The notes below the pieces were generated by a model. The model did not search any database. It had not been told where the DNA came from and worked only from the letters and a program-made list of their open reading frames with translations. The position numbers were made by a program, and so were the translations under genes. 11,210 nt of DNA from Eubacterium sp. Lineage in GTDB: Bacteria > Bacillota_A > Clostridia > Lachnospirales > Lachnospiraceae. The stretch is taken from NCBI GenBank assembly GCA_023663915.1, contig JAMPGN010000149.1, positions 1 to 11,210 of the forward strand. The letters are read 5' to 3'. Below, one piece after another: positions 1 through 5,548 of this stretch (positions within the stretch are counted from its first letter, which is position 1; the number at the start of each line of letters is the position of its first letter).

Positions 1-1
1 G

Positions 2-298
2 GAAGCCACAATGTTTGTTCCCGCCCATGCGGAAGCATCCGCCGATATAAAGGAACTTGTCCGTTACAACCGGGATAAGGTACAGAACATCGCGGAGAGG
101 ATTTTATCCATTTGTGAGGAGCCGGTCTGCTTTGAAAAGATTTTGCAGGAAGTGTTCAAAGGCTATGGGCTTGCCATGAATTTTGAGCAGTATGCGCTGG
201 TGGGCAGTACGGTACGCTCTTACCTTTCATGGATGAAGGATAATGGGAAACTGGCGGTTACGTTTCAGGACAGTATGCTGCTGTGGCAGAGGGCATAA
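2..298 (+). CDS. MBL-fold metallo-hydrolase, C-terminal part (5' end outside window)
   Basis: The frame is open back to the left edge, so the first ATG at 11 is very probably internal and the gene starts outside the window. The visible ~98 residues begin with VPAHAEAS, which resembles the last metal-ligand strand of metallo-beta-lactamase-fold hydrolases (PAH with a ligand His). They continue into a helical tail with the phrases FEQYALVGSTVRSYLSW and LLWQRA, which I recognise as the usual end of a Clostridia MBL-fold family. The other zinc-ligand motifs (HxHxDH) would lie upstream and cannot be checked. The natural C-terminus seems intact. The substrate is unknown. Its TAA stop overlaps the first codon of the ybaK-like remnant, so nothing separates the two, which suggests a deletion junction. 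Family is by recall, not by search. Confidence 0.6.
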   Translation, partial: EATMFVPAHAEASADIKELVRYNRDKVQNIAERILSICEEPVCFEKILQEVFKGYGLAMNFEQYALVGSTVRSYLSWMKDNGKLAVTFQDSMLLWQRA

Positions 299-437
299 GA
301 TTGATAATCCAAAATATAAGGCACAGTTTGGCACAAAGGCGAAGATGCTCTCGCCGGAAGAGGCAGAAACGCTTATTTCTGAATTGGAGGAGCATTTCGG
401 TTACGCAGGATGGGTGGATGTCTGTAAAGGGTATTAG
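297..437 (+). pseudogene. Remnant of a YbaK/EbsC-family Cys-tRNA(Pro) deacylase, internally deleted
   Basis: The frame runs from codon 297 to the TAG at 435-437 and encodes about 46 residues. The first half (KIDNPKYKAQFGTKAKMLSPEE) looks like the middle of YbaK/EbsC-type editing proteins, where an N-K-K-F/Y-K-x-x-F-G-x-K-A-K-M-L-x-P-E-E segment precedes the conserved GGVCPF loop. The last ten residues (GWVDVCKGY) look like the C-terminus of the same family in Clostridia. The GGVCPF loop and the roughly 60 residues normally between these two parts are missing, as is the N-terminus. No ribosome binding site or good start is present; the only in-frame ATG is at 345. I infer a dead fragment left by deletions. 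Family identification is by memory, so an unrelated small ORF is possible. Confidence 0.5.
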
Positions 438-473
438 AAATTCCACAAAATACTATCTGGCGAAAAACAGATT

Positions 474-1079
474 ATGAAAAAACGATTTAAAAACATTTTA
501 GCAAAAAAAGGAAAGAAGAATGGAGCAGTCATGCTGATTTGTGCCATTATGTCAGCAGTTAGTTTGGGAACATTAGTGGGCTGTTCAATCACGAAAGAAA
601 ACACAGAAGATGGTTCTGGCTCATTGGGAACAGAAGATATTCAGGATGAAAATAGCCAAACTGATCAGCCTTTATCGGAATCTGCTCTGGATAATAACGA
701 GCATGATTCAAATGTAAATATAGATGAGCCTGCTACGAATCAGCAGGAAAACAGCATAAATACGGCGGAAAGTATAAGCCCGGAAACATTTCCTGTGGGT
801 GAATACCACGATGATATGGGTTCTCGGTTGATTATCTCTAAGGTTGATGACAAGAACTATACTGTAGATTTCGGTATATATAAATCATTCGCTGGGGAAG
901 ACGCAGTTGGAAGTTATGATGTCAATTCCGGTGTATTATCTTTTTCGGGAACAGATCTCGGAACTGAAAGCACAATATCTGCGGACGTAACAATTCAAGG
1001 GGATAATTTGTTAGTTACATTAACACATTCTGAACATCTAACAAGAGAAACTTTTGAATTTGAACCCGGTCAGCCATGA
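474..1079 (+). CDS. Lipoprotein-like protein; probable C-terminal remnant of an M56/BlaR1-like peptidase
   Basis: The 201-residue product has a basic start (MKKRFKNILAKKGKKNG), a hydrophobic helix at about residues 19-36 ending in LVGCS, a long acidic, Asn/Ser-rich linker (about 40-100) and a compact beta-rich C-terminal domain (about 105-201). Taken alone it looks like a lipoprotein with Cys37. However, no Shine-Dalgarno precedes the ATG at 474, and the frame stays open upstream to the TAG at 435-437, giving SGEKQI before the Met. A basic K/R-R-F/I-K-N-I stretch followed by a helix ending in GC is what I recall at the last transmembrane helix of Clostridial M56 (BlaR1-like) peptidases, whose catalytic HExxH part would be upstream and is absent. 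An internal ATG at 531 with GGAG five bases before it is the best local start if the piece is still translated. It faces another lipoprotein gene. Function unknown. Confidence 0.55.
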   Translation: MKKRFKNILAKKGKKNGAVMLICAIMSAVSLGTLVGCSITKENTEDGSGSLGTEDIQDENSQTDQPLSESALDNNEHDSNVNIDEPATNQQENSINTAESISPETFPVGEYHDDMGSRLIISKVDDKNYTVDFGIYKSFAGEDAVGSYDVNSGVLSFSGTDLGTESTISADVTIQGDNLLVTLTHSEHLTRETFEFEPGQP

Positions 1080-1154
1080 TGGAGATATTGTTTGCTATAA
1101 GGAATCGTGTCATATCATGGTGCGACTACGATAAAACTACGAATGAATCCGTTT

Positions 1155-1964
1155 TTAATTTGTATCTACTTCCGTTGCAAAAATCCTGCTGCCTAATGCG
1201 GTATATTCATCATAAGATATTTCCGTTCCATTTAATGTATATTTCATTCCGCCCTCTATATTATTTTCCTCAACAGATTCTTCACTAAAATTCATTTCTG
1301 CAACTAAATGATCTGCTCCTTCATATTTTTCCATATGATATGCTTCATAGCCTGCGTTCATGCGGTTGCTGTACATAATCCATGTGGCTCCATTATAGAC
1401 AACATAAGAAAGCGTGAGGGCATTGCCATCCCCTGTGGCAAACTCATAGACCTTGTTATCACGCGCATCAAGGTATATTCCGCCATAAGGGCCGCAGATA
1501 ATTAATTCGTTTTCGCCGTCATTGTCGAGATCGGCTTTCTCCCCGATAGAATAGGAATCCATATCGAAATCTGTTATATAAAATGTCGATGTCAAATCTG
1601 CAGAGTCAACTGCGCTTATGGAACCATTGATAAATAAATCGAATAATTCTTCTGCGGTCATTTCTGAGTCTGTTTTCTCATCCGCCTGCGTATCGGATTC
1701 CTCTATATCAATGGATTCCTCTTCTTTTATTTCTGAGTTTATACCCTCACCCGCCTGCGCATCTGAGTCCTCTGCATCAATGGTTTCTTTTTCTTTTATT
1801 TCTAAATCTGCACTCTCAACTGTCTGGACATTGGTTTCTCGCTGATTCACAGAAGATTCCCCCAAATTTACAGCAGCATCTTCTTCTGCCCGTCCACAGG
1901 CAGTAATATTTAACGCTGTTAGAAGAATACCTGCCAATATGGTTATCTTTTTGCATCCGTTCAT
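1155..1964 (-). CDS. Putative lipoprotein with acidic repeat linker and DxDxDG-type outer domain
   Basis: The ATG at 1962-1964 is chosen because the Shine-Dalgarno (GGAGG, complement of 1973-1977) lies 8 bases before it and only 2 bases before the longer candidate at 1970. The product has about 269 residues: a signal peptide with lipobox ITAC and Cys23, then an acidic Glu/Asp-rich linker containing two imperfect 23-residue repeats (about 55-100). A C-terminal domain follows, with DLDNDGENE (about 145-153), a DxDxDG calcium-loop or FG-GAP-like motif, then a GGIYLDAR segment. It should be anchored on the outer face of the membrane with the linker as a spacer. Similar outer domains occur, as I recall, fused to M56/BlaR1-like peptidases of gut Clostridia, and the convergent neighbour looks like such a remnant. 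It could be a standalone sensor or binding domain. The actual ligand is unknown. Confidence 0.7.
   Translation of the reverse strand: MNGCKKITILAGILLTALNITACGRAEEDAAVNLGESSVNQRETNVQTVESADLEIKEKETIDAEDSDAQAGEGINSEIKEEESIDIEESDTQADEKTDSEMTAEELFDLFINGSISAVDSADLTSTFYITDFDMDSYSIGEKADLDNDGENELIICGPYGGIYLDARDNKVYEFATGDGNALTLSYVVYNGATWIMYSNRMNAGYEAYHMEKYEGADHLVAEMNFSEESVEENNIEGGMKYTLNGTEISYDEYTALGSRIFATEVDTN
1665..1802 (-). repeat. Two tandem 69-bp in-frame repeats in the lipoprotein linker
   Basis: Units 1665-1733 and 1734-1802 are each 69 bp (23 codons) and about four-fifths identical by eye. Shared anchors include CCGCCTGCG (1682 and 1751) and TTCTTTTATTTC at each unit end. They code for two Glu/Asp/Ser-rich 23-residue units. 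A short degenerate third start follows just beyond. Because the length is a multiple of three, changes in copy number would lengthen or shorten the surface spacer without breaking the frame. Confidence 0.8.
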
Positions 1965-2004
1965 ATACATATCCTCCGGTAAGCCACTGCTAGAAATTTT
2001 TTAT

Positions 2005-2033
2005 GATATAAGAAATATTTATACAAATTTCAA
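2005..2033 (-). promoter_or_regulatory. Candidate promoter for the minus-strand lipoprotein gene
   Basis: On the minus strand TTGAAA (complement of 2028-2033) is followed after exactly 17 bases by TATATC (complement of 2005-2010), in an AT-rich stretch about 40 bases before the gene's start codon. The fit to the sigma-A consensus is moderate. Confidence 0.45.
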
Positions 2034-2176
2034 GTTCACGACGAGTTTTCTTAAGATACGGAGCATCTCTTAGGAATACTCATAATCTCGCAAACAAACA
2101 GGACATATTTTATCACATACACGCACACAATTCCATTAAAATCCCCTTAATTTTTTTACAAGCGAAGAGCGTTGAA

Positions 2177-2205
2177 TTGCAAATGTTTCATGCTCATGGT
2201 ATAAT
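2177..2205 (+). promoter_or_regulatory. Strong extended -10 promoter of the PsiE-like gene
   Basis: TTGCAA (2177-2182), 17 bases, then a perfect TATAAT (2200-2205) preceded by TGG, giving an extended -10. The implied start of transcription is near 2212, about 20 bases before the ATG, with a GAGGG ribosome binding site at 2221-2225. Confidence 0.7.
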
Positions 2206-2231
2206 TTTTTGAAAAAACGAGAGGGATATCT

Positions 2232-2678
2232 ATGGATAAGTTAATGAACAGATACAAGAAAAACATACAGCGGTTGTGCGAGGCGTTAGAGATGGCGGTT
2301 GCGCTGATCGTGCTCGTCGGGATAGTGATGACGATATTCAGTCTGTTGAGTGATTTTGAGATATTCCGCGCGATGCTGGAAGATACGACGAAGTTCAAAC
2401 CTTTTCTGGAAGATATCTTTGTGATCGTCATCGGGATTGAGTTTTTGCAGATGCTCTGCAGACCAAATTCGGACAATGTCATGGAAGTGCTGATTTTCCT
2501 GGTTGCGCGGCATATGATCATCGGGGATACGACGCCGTTTGAAGATTTCATATCGGTGATCAGCGTCGGACTTCTGTGCGTCGTGCGCAGATACCTGCAT
2601 GTGTCCAAAGAGAAGGAAAAACAGCTGCAGGGAGAAGCGGCAAAAACGGACAAAGCGCAGGCTGAACCGAACTCATGA
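2232..2678 (+). CDS. Small four-helix membrane protein, PsiE-like family
   Basis: This 148-residue protein has a short basic N-terminus and four hydrophobic segments at about 21-40, 58-76, 83-98 and 103-118. A charged, Lys/Glu/Ala-rich cytoplasmic tail of about 28 residues ends it. Helix two starts with LEDIFVIVIGIEFLQML, and the section VARHMIIGDTTPFEDFISVISVGLL carries the conserved Arg-His and Asp/Glu pattern that I associate with the PsiE (phosphate-starvation-inducible E) family. The role of this family is not established, and the name does not prove phosphate control here. No pho-box-like repeat was noted upstream. The start is supported by GAGGG seven bases away. The gene is single, with its own promoter and a terminator hairpin right after the stop. 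Another small integral membrane family remains possible. Confidence 0.65.
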   Translation: MDKLMNRYKKNIQRLCEALEMAVALIVLVGIVMTIFSLLSDFEIFRAMLEDTTKFKPFLEDIFVIVIGIEFLQMLCRPNSDNVMEVLIFLVARHMIIGDTTPFEDFISVISVGLLCVVRRYLHVSKEKEKQLQGEAAKTDKAQAEPNS

Positions 2679-2684
2679 TCTCGC

Positions 2685-2707
2685 AAACGAGCAAAGCTCG
2701 TTTTGTT
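2685..2707. terminator. Hairpin terminator between convergent genes (probably bidirectional)
   Basis: An 8-bp perfect stem (2685-2692 with 2696-2703) encloses the loop AAA. On the plus strand it ends in TTTTGTT, so it fits an intrinsic terminator for the PsiE-like gene, whose stop is at 2678. On the minus strand it lies just after the stop of the leftward lipoprotein gene, though the T-run there is shorter. Confidence 0.65.
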
Positions 2708-3302
2708 ACTCGTAACTGCACCGCTCCAGAAACGCGGTCAGCATTTCGTTCAAATCTTCTGCATACCCCTCACGACAGGTCAATTCGATACATACAGCAC
2801 AGTTTTCATACACCCCGAAAGCCGATACACCTCGCGCGTAGGGGTTTTCTTCGTTTACGAAAGTATAGGTGATCACCGTGTAGTTTACCCCATCGCAGGT
2901 AACATTTTCTTCCTTGGACACGTCATAATTGGAGCGCCCGGCGGCAAGCCAGTCAGCAGCGCTTGTCTCTGCGGTTTCGGCGCTTTTGAACTCGCCGGAC
3001 AGCAGGTAGAGCTGTGCATCGTACAGGTCAACCGTGTCACCGTCGGCATTTTCGTAAGGCTCGGAATCGCCGGAAGTCCATGAGGCATAGTAAAGCCCGT
3101 CCGAGGATAAGGTGTCCATATTATTTAGAAGCGTCAAACGTTCGTCCGTATTGTGCACGGTCAGGCGACTTCCAATCGTCACGTATTCTGAGTTGACGAC
3201 GGTATCCGCGTTTTCGCCGGAGGCGGAAGACAGACCGGAACAGCCGGTTAAGGCAAGGGTTAATGAGATGCCTAACAGATAGGCGCAGATTGTTTTTTTC
3301 AT
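2706..3302 (-). CDS. Putative lipoprotein, last gene of the LacI operon
   Basis: The 198-residue product has a clear signal peptide with lipobox ALTGC and Cys21, followed by a Ser/Gly/Ala-rich tether (about 22-37) and a soluble domain of some 160 residues. The domain has no catalytic motif I recognise. Its C-terminal part alternates beta strands (YTVITYTF, AFGVYENCAVCIELTC) with a final amphipathic helix, a layout resembling small PsbP/DcrB-like lipoprotein domains, but that is only a guess from pattern. The mature domain has four Cys besides the anchor (CDG, CAVC, CREG region and near the end), so disulfides are possible. An AAAGGAG site precedes the ATG by 7-8 bases. It starts 22 bp after the membrane-protein gene and so should be co-transcribed with it and lacI. 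Function unknown. Confidence 0.75.
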   Translation of the reverse strand: MKKTICAYLLGISLTLALTGCSGLSSASGENADTVVNSEYVTIGSRLTVHNTDERLTLLNNMDTLSSDGLYYASWTSGDSEPYENADGDTVDLYDAQLYLLSGEFKSAETAETSAADWLAAGRSNYDVSKEENVTCDGVNYTVITYTFVNEENPYARGVSAFGVYENCAVCIELTCREGYAEDLNEMLTAFLERCSYE

Positions 3303-3324
3303 GGAAAACTCCTTTTCAAATGGG

Positions 3325-4083
3325 TTAGTTCAGACTGTCGTACAGCATATCCCACAGCGCGCTGCACTCGTCCAGGTTATCGGTAACTTTGTCTGTATAG
3401 AAACAGCGTCTGCCGAGATAGAAACCGGCAAGCACGTCCTGATTGTTTCCGGTGATGTCTTGTCCGGCTATCGTTTCGGTGTATGTGCCCATTTCCGCTT
3501 CGGACAGTAAAGGGCAGTCCGCCCACAGGAAGACTTTGCCCTCGGCGGAGTAGTCTGCCTGGTTGGGGCAGCTTCCGTCGGGAGCGGCAAGAAGCTGGTA
3601 TTCATGCTGGAAAGTCTCCGGGTCATCCAACAGGAAAAAGTAGCTGTCGCTCTCGGAAACATCCGCCATCAGTGTCACTTCGGAAGCATATTGATAGTAG
3701 ACGGTTTCAGGGTCGGTGGACTGGCTGTCGCCGGTGTACTGGTTGATCTGTACGATGATTTCCCCGTCTTCGTTGTAATCGTCGCACAGTGAGGCGAAGA
3801 GTTGTTCTAGGGCAGATACGGTGTCCTGCGGGAGTACCCCTTTGCCTACATAGGCGATCTGTACGTCGGGTGCTTTGGTAAAAAACCCCAGCGCGTTTCC
3901 GATAAGGCTGCAGGTGACGAAAAGCAGGAAAAAGCCGACGATCACATACCATTTGCGGTAATGCCACCAGTTTTTGAATTTATCGATTCCGGTCAGTTCT
4001 TTCTGGTTCTCCGGTTTCAACAATTCGATCAGATTGTCGGACTTGTCCGATTGGTTCATATCCTCAAGATTTCCAATACGCAT
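3325..4083 (-). CDS. Single-pass membrane protein of unknown function, LacI operon
   Basis: The frame is open to 4209, but that longer form would overlap the lacI 3' end. The ATG at 4081-4083 has AAGGAG 8-9 bases before it and starts 29 bp after the lacI stop, so it is the likely start (252 residues). A hydrophilic N-terminal part of about 38 residues precedes a basic/aromatic stretch (FKNWWHYRKWY), one transmembrane helix (about 46-66) and an acidic outer domain of about 185 residues. That places the N-terminus inside and the bulk outside. The outer domain has phrases such as DYNEDGE, YFFLLDDPETF and GKVFLWADCPLL. I recall similar proteins as uncharacterised in Lachnospiraceae but know no function. 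It lies between lacI and the lipoprotein gene in one leftward operon, opposite a sugar transporter. It could be an accessory sensor or envelope protein; this is inference only. Confidence 0.75.
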   Translation of the reverse strand: MRIGNLEDMNQSDKSDNLIELLKPENQKELTGIDKFKNWWHYRKWYVIVGFFLLFVTCSLIGNALGFFTKAPDVQIAYVGKGVLPQDTVSALEQLFASLCDDYNEDGEIIVQINQYTGDSQSTDPETVYYQYASEVTLMADVSESDSYFFLLDDPETFQHEYQLLAAPDGSCPNQADYSAEGKVFLWADCPLLSEAEMGTYTETIAGQDITGNNQDVLAGFYLGRRCFYTDKVTDNLDECSALWDMLYDSLN

Positions 4084-4112
4084 GAATATTTCTCCTTCTA
4101 TCTTTCCAACGA

Positions 4113-5102
4113 TTATGCAAAGGTCGTTCCGCCGTATGTATAGCTGACCGGCAGGCAGACAAGCGGCGGCTTCACCATCATATTCTCCCGCAAAAGAAGA
4201 TCGACGCACATTTCCGCCATCTCCGGAACGGGCTGTACGATGGTCGAGCAGTGATAATCAATGTTGCCAAAAGACCGTATCCCGTCGAAACCGATGAGCT
4301 GTACGTCATCGGGAACGCGCTGGCGCAGCTTGTGCAGGGTTTGCAGTGTGAGGTAAGCAAGGCGGTCTGTCACGCAGAAGATCCCATCAAAAGTCAATTT
4401 GCCATCCTTTATATGCTCCGCCAGAAATTGCTCGAACTCTTCATAGGAATCTCCGTCATTTAATATTTTCATTTCATAGGAAAGCCCGCGGGTAAGACAG
4501 CCGCTCTCGAAACCGGCTTTTCTCTTGTTGGGTTCGTTGATGAGGGCGGAGCCGTGGCGCAGGAATGCGACATTTCTACAGCCTAAGTCGGCAAGTTTTT
4601 CGGCAGCAAGCTGCCCGCCCGCAAAGTTGTCGCAGGCGACGCAGGGGATTTTCGGTCCCATGGAGCGGTCGATGGCGACAAAAGGGGTATTTTCCTCGAC
4701 GATCAGATTGGAATTGTAAGTCAGTCCGATAATCCCGTCCACCTTATTATGCTGTGCCATCGTGATGTATTCCTGTTCCTGTTTGGGGTCAAAGTCGGTG
4801 GTACACAGCAGCATCCGGTATTTCCGCTTCATGAGCGCAATATTGATATAGTAGGTAAGCGACGCGTAGAAGGGATCGGTCGTGTTCGGGATCAACAGGG
4901 CGATCGTGTAGGTCTTGTTCGCCTTGAGACCCTGCGCGTAACTGTTGACCTGGTAGTTTAGTTTGCGGATTGCCTCCTCTACACGGGTTTTATAGGAATC
5001 CCCGACAGGTAATCCGTTCACAACTTTGGATACGGTTCCTAAAGCGACTCCGGCTTCCTTTGCAACATCTTTCATTGTGGGAGCAGAATTTTGTTTCTTC
5101 AT
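4113..5102 (-). CDS. LacI-family transcriptional regulator of the sugar locus
   Basis: At 329 residues it has standard LacI/GalR length. Residues 10-30 (MKDVAKEAGVALGTVSKVVNG) form the helix-turn-helix. The hinge helix is near 52-60 (NSYAQGLK, with the Leu that inserts at the central CG of operators in this family), and the effector domain follows from TYTIALLIPNTTDPFYA. The start has GGAG (complement of 5116-5119) ahead of it. It is divergent from the permease genes and encoded next to a palindrome with a central CG at 5318-5333, so it probably represses the transporter/GH32 operon and perhaps its own. The inducer is most likely the imported sugar or a cleavage product. Two surface-protein genes follow it in the same operon, which is unusual for a local LacI repressor. 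Family certain; target and ligand inferred. Confidence 0.92.
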   Translation of the reverse strand: MKKQNSAPTMKDVAKEAGVALGTVSKVVNGLPVGDSYKTRVEEAIRKLNYQVNSYAQGLKANKTYTIALLIPNTTDPFYASLTYYINIALMKRKYRMLLCTTDFDPKQEQEYITMAQHNKVDGIIGLTYNSNLIVEENTPFVAIDRSMGPKIPCVACDNFAGGQLAAEKLADLGCRNVAFLRHGSALINEPNKRKAGFESGCLTRGLSYEMKILNDGDSYEEFEQFLAEHIKDGKLTFDGIFCVTDRLAYLTLQTLHKLRQRVPDDVQLIGFDGIRSFGNIDYHCSTIVQPVPEMAEMCVDLLLRENMMVKPPLVCLPVSYTYGGTTFA

Positions 5103-5150
5103 AAGAAAAGATAAACTCCTTTAAGTATTTTGGGAACTTAAGTTCTTTCG

Positions 5151-5220
5151 TGAAAAAATATGAAACTATATGAAACCTTGTGAAACACCTTGGAATCCCT
5201 TGGGAAACCATGAGGAAAAC
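5151..5220. repeat. 10-bp-phased TGAAAC-like direct repeats in the lacI leader
   Basis: Seven consecutive 10-bp units begin with TG at 5151, 5161, 5171, 5181, 5191, 5201 and 5211. The first four start TGAAA, and three of them (5161, 5171, 5181) are exactly TGAAAC. The spacing equals one helical turn, so all copies face the same side of the DNA. The same hexamer forms a half of the palindrome at 5318-5333. If the promoter at 5272-5300 is right, the array is transcribed within the lacI 5' leader. Confidence 0.7.
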
Positions 5221-5271
5221 AACTGCGATTCACATTACTAAAAATTGGATAATGGTTTTTATTAAGATATT

Positions 5272-5300
5272 ATTATAAAATGAAAAATACGATTTGTAAA
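5272..5300 (-). promoter_or_regulatory. Promoter of the lacI operon
   Basis: On the minus strand TTTACA (complement of 5295-5300), a 17-base spacer, and a perfect TATAAT (complement of 5272-5277). Transcription would begin near 5265, giving a leader of about 160 bases before the lacI start. The palindrome at 5318-5333 lies just upstream of the -35. Confidence 0.65.
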
Positions 5301-5317
5301 GACTATGAAATACGAAA

Positions 5318-5333
5318 CATGAAACGTTACATG
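5318..5333. promoter_or_regulatory. Probable LacI-family operator (palindrome CATGAAACGTTACATG)
   Basis: The 16-bp site equals its own reverse complement at all but one symmetric pair (positions 5 and 12), with the central CG typical of LacI/GalR operators. It sits directly upstream of the lacI -35 element. It is the best operator candidate for the adjacent regulator. It is not a good CcpA cre site because the central spacing is shorter than in that consensus. Confidence 0.6.
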
Positions 5334-5367
5334 AAATATGATTATTGAAAAGTACTAAATATGCATA

Positions 5368-5397
5368 ATACTTTTTGTAAAAAATAACAAAAAGTAT
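5368..5397. repeat. Perfect 11-bp inverted repeat between the divergent promoters
   Basis: ATACTTTTTGT (5368-5378) and ACAAAAAGTAT (5387-5397) are exact reverse complements separated by 8 AT bases. No T-run follows on the plus strand, so a rightward terminator is unlikely. A protein-binding site or cruciform is possible, though such AT-rich symmetry also arises by chance. Confidence 0.55.
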
Positions 5398-5427
5398 AAA
5401 AAGTGACAATAAATTCTGCAATAATTA

Positions 5428-5455
5428 TTGACTAAGTACAGAAATGAGTGATAAA
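5428..5455 (+). promoter_or_regulatory. Candidate promoter of the transporter/GH32 operon
   Basis: TTGACT (5428-5433) with a 16-base spacer and GATAAA (5450-5455). GATAAT at 5458-5463 is an alternative -10 with a poor -35. The fit is modest. The operator-like site just downstream would act as a block to transcription from either. Confidence 0.4.
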
Positions 5456-5468
5456 GTGATAATAGCAC

Positions 5469-5484
5469 AAAATAACGTTTCACG
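5469..5484. promoter_or_regulatory. Second, half-matching LacI-type operator
   Basis: AACGTT at 5474-5479 is followed by TCACG, so the right half (AACGTTTCACG) matches the 5318-5333 palindrome except for one base; the left half does not match. It contains TGAAAC on the minus strand. Its centre lies 151 bp from the first operator and just past the candidate rightward promoter, a layout compatible with a two-site looping repressor. Confidence 0.4.
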
Positions 5485-5548
5485 AAAACGCGATGCATGT
5501 CGTAGGGTGTGCATCAAAAATGTGAGAGAAAAAGAAAGGAGATAGGAA

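Larger units (their letters stand above)
5103..5548. promoter_or_regulatory. Divergent control region between lacI and the transporter operon
   Basis: This 446-bp stretch has no convincing gene. It is AT-rich and holds, from left to right: the lacI ribosome binding site, 10-bp-phased repeats, the lacI promoter, a palindromic operator, an 11-bp inverted repeat, a candidate rightward promoter, a second operator-like half-site, a GATGCA/TGCATC inverted repeat (5492-5515) and the AAAGGAG site (5535-5541) of the first permease gene. Short frames inside it lack ribosome binding sites. Confidence 0.75.

Noticed and set aside
1104..1132. Hairpin between the two convergent lipoprotein-like genes as a terminator
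   Set aside because: The stem is about 8 bp with a bulge and no T-run follows on either strand.
2048..2076. Inverted repeat around 2052-2073 (CTTAAGAT ... ATCTCTTAG)
   Set aside because: Pairing needs several bulges and no T-run follows, so it is not convincing as a terminator or binding site.
2156..2686. Minus-strand frame of 176 codons antisense to the PsiE-like gene
   Set aside because: The plus-strand frame has a strong promoter, ribosome binding site and membrane-protein pattern; the antisense product is Ser/Ile-rich without a start signal.
5318..5333. CcpA cre site
   Set aside because: The palindrome is TGAAA-CG-TTACA; the cre consensus has an extra base on each side of the central CG, so it fits a local LacI operator better.
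5361..5387. Possible leader peptide starting at ATG 5361 (eight codons, MHNTFCKK)
   Set aside because: No Shine-Dalgarno precedes it and it lies upstream of the best rightward promoter candidate.
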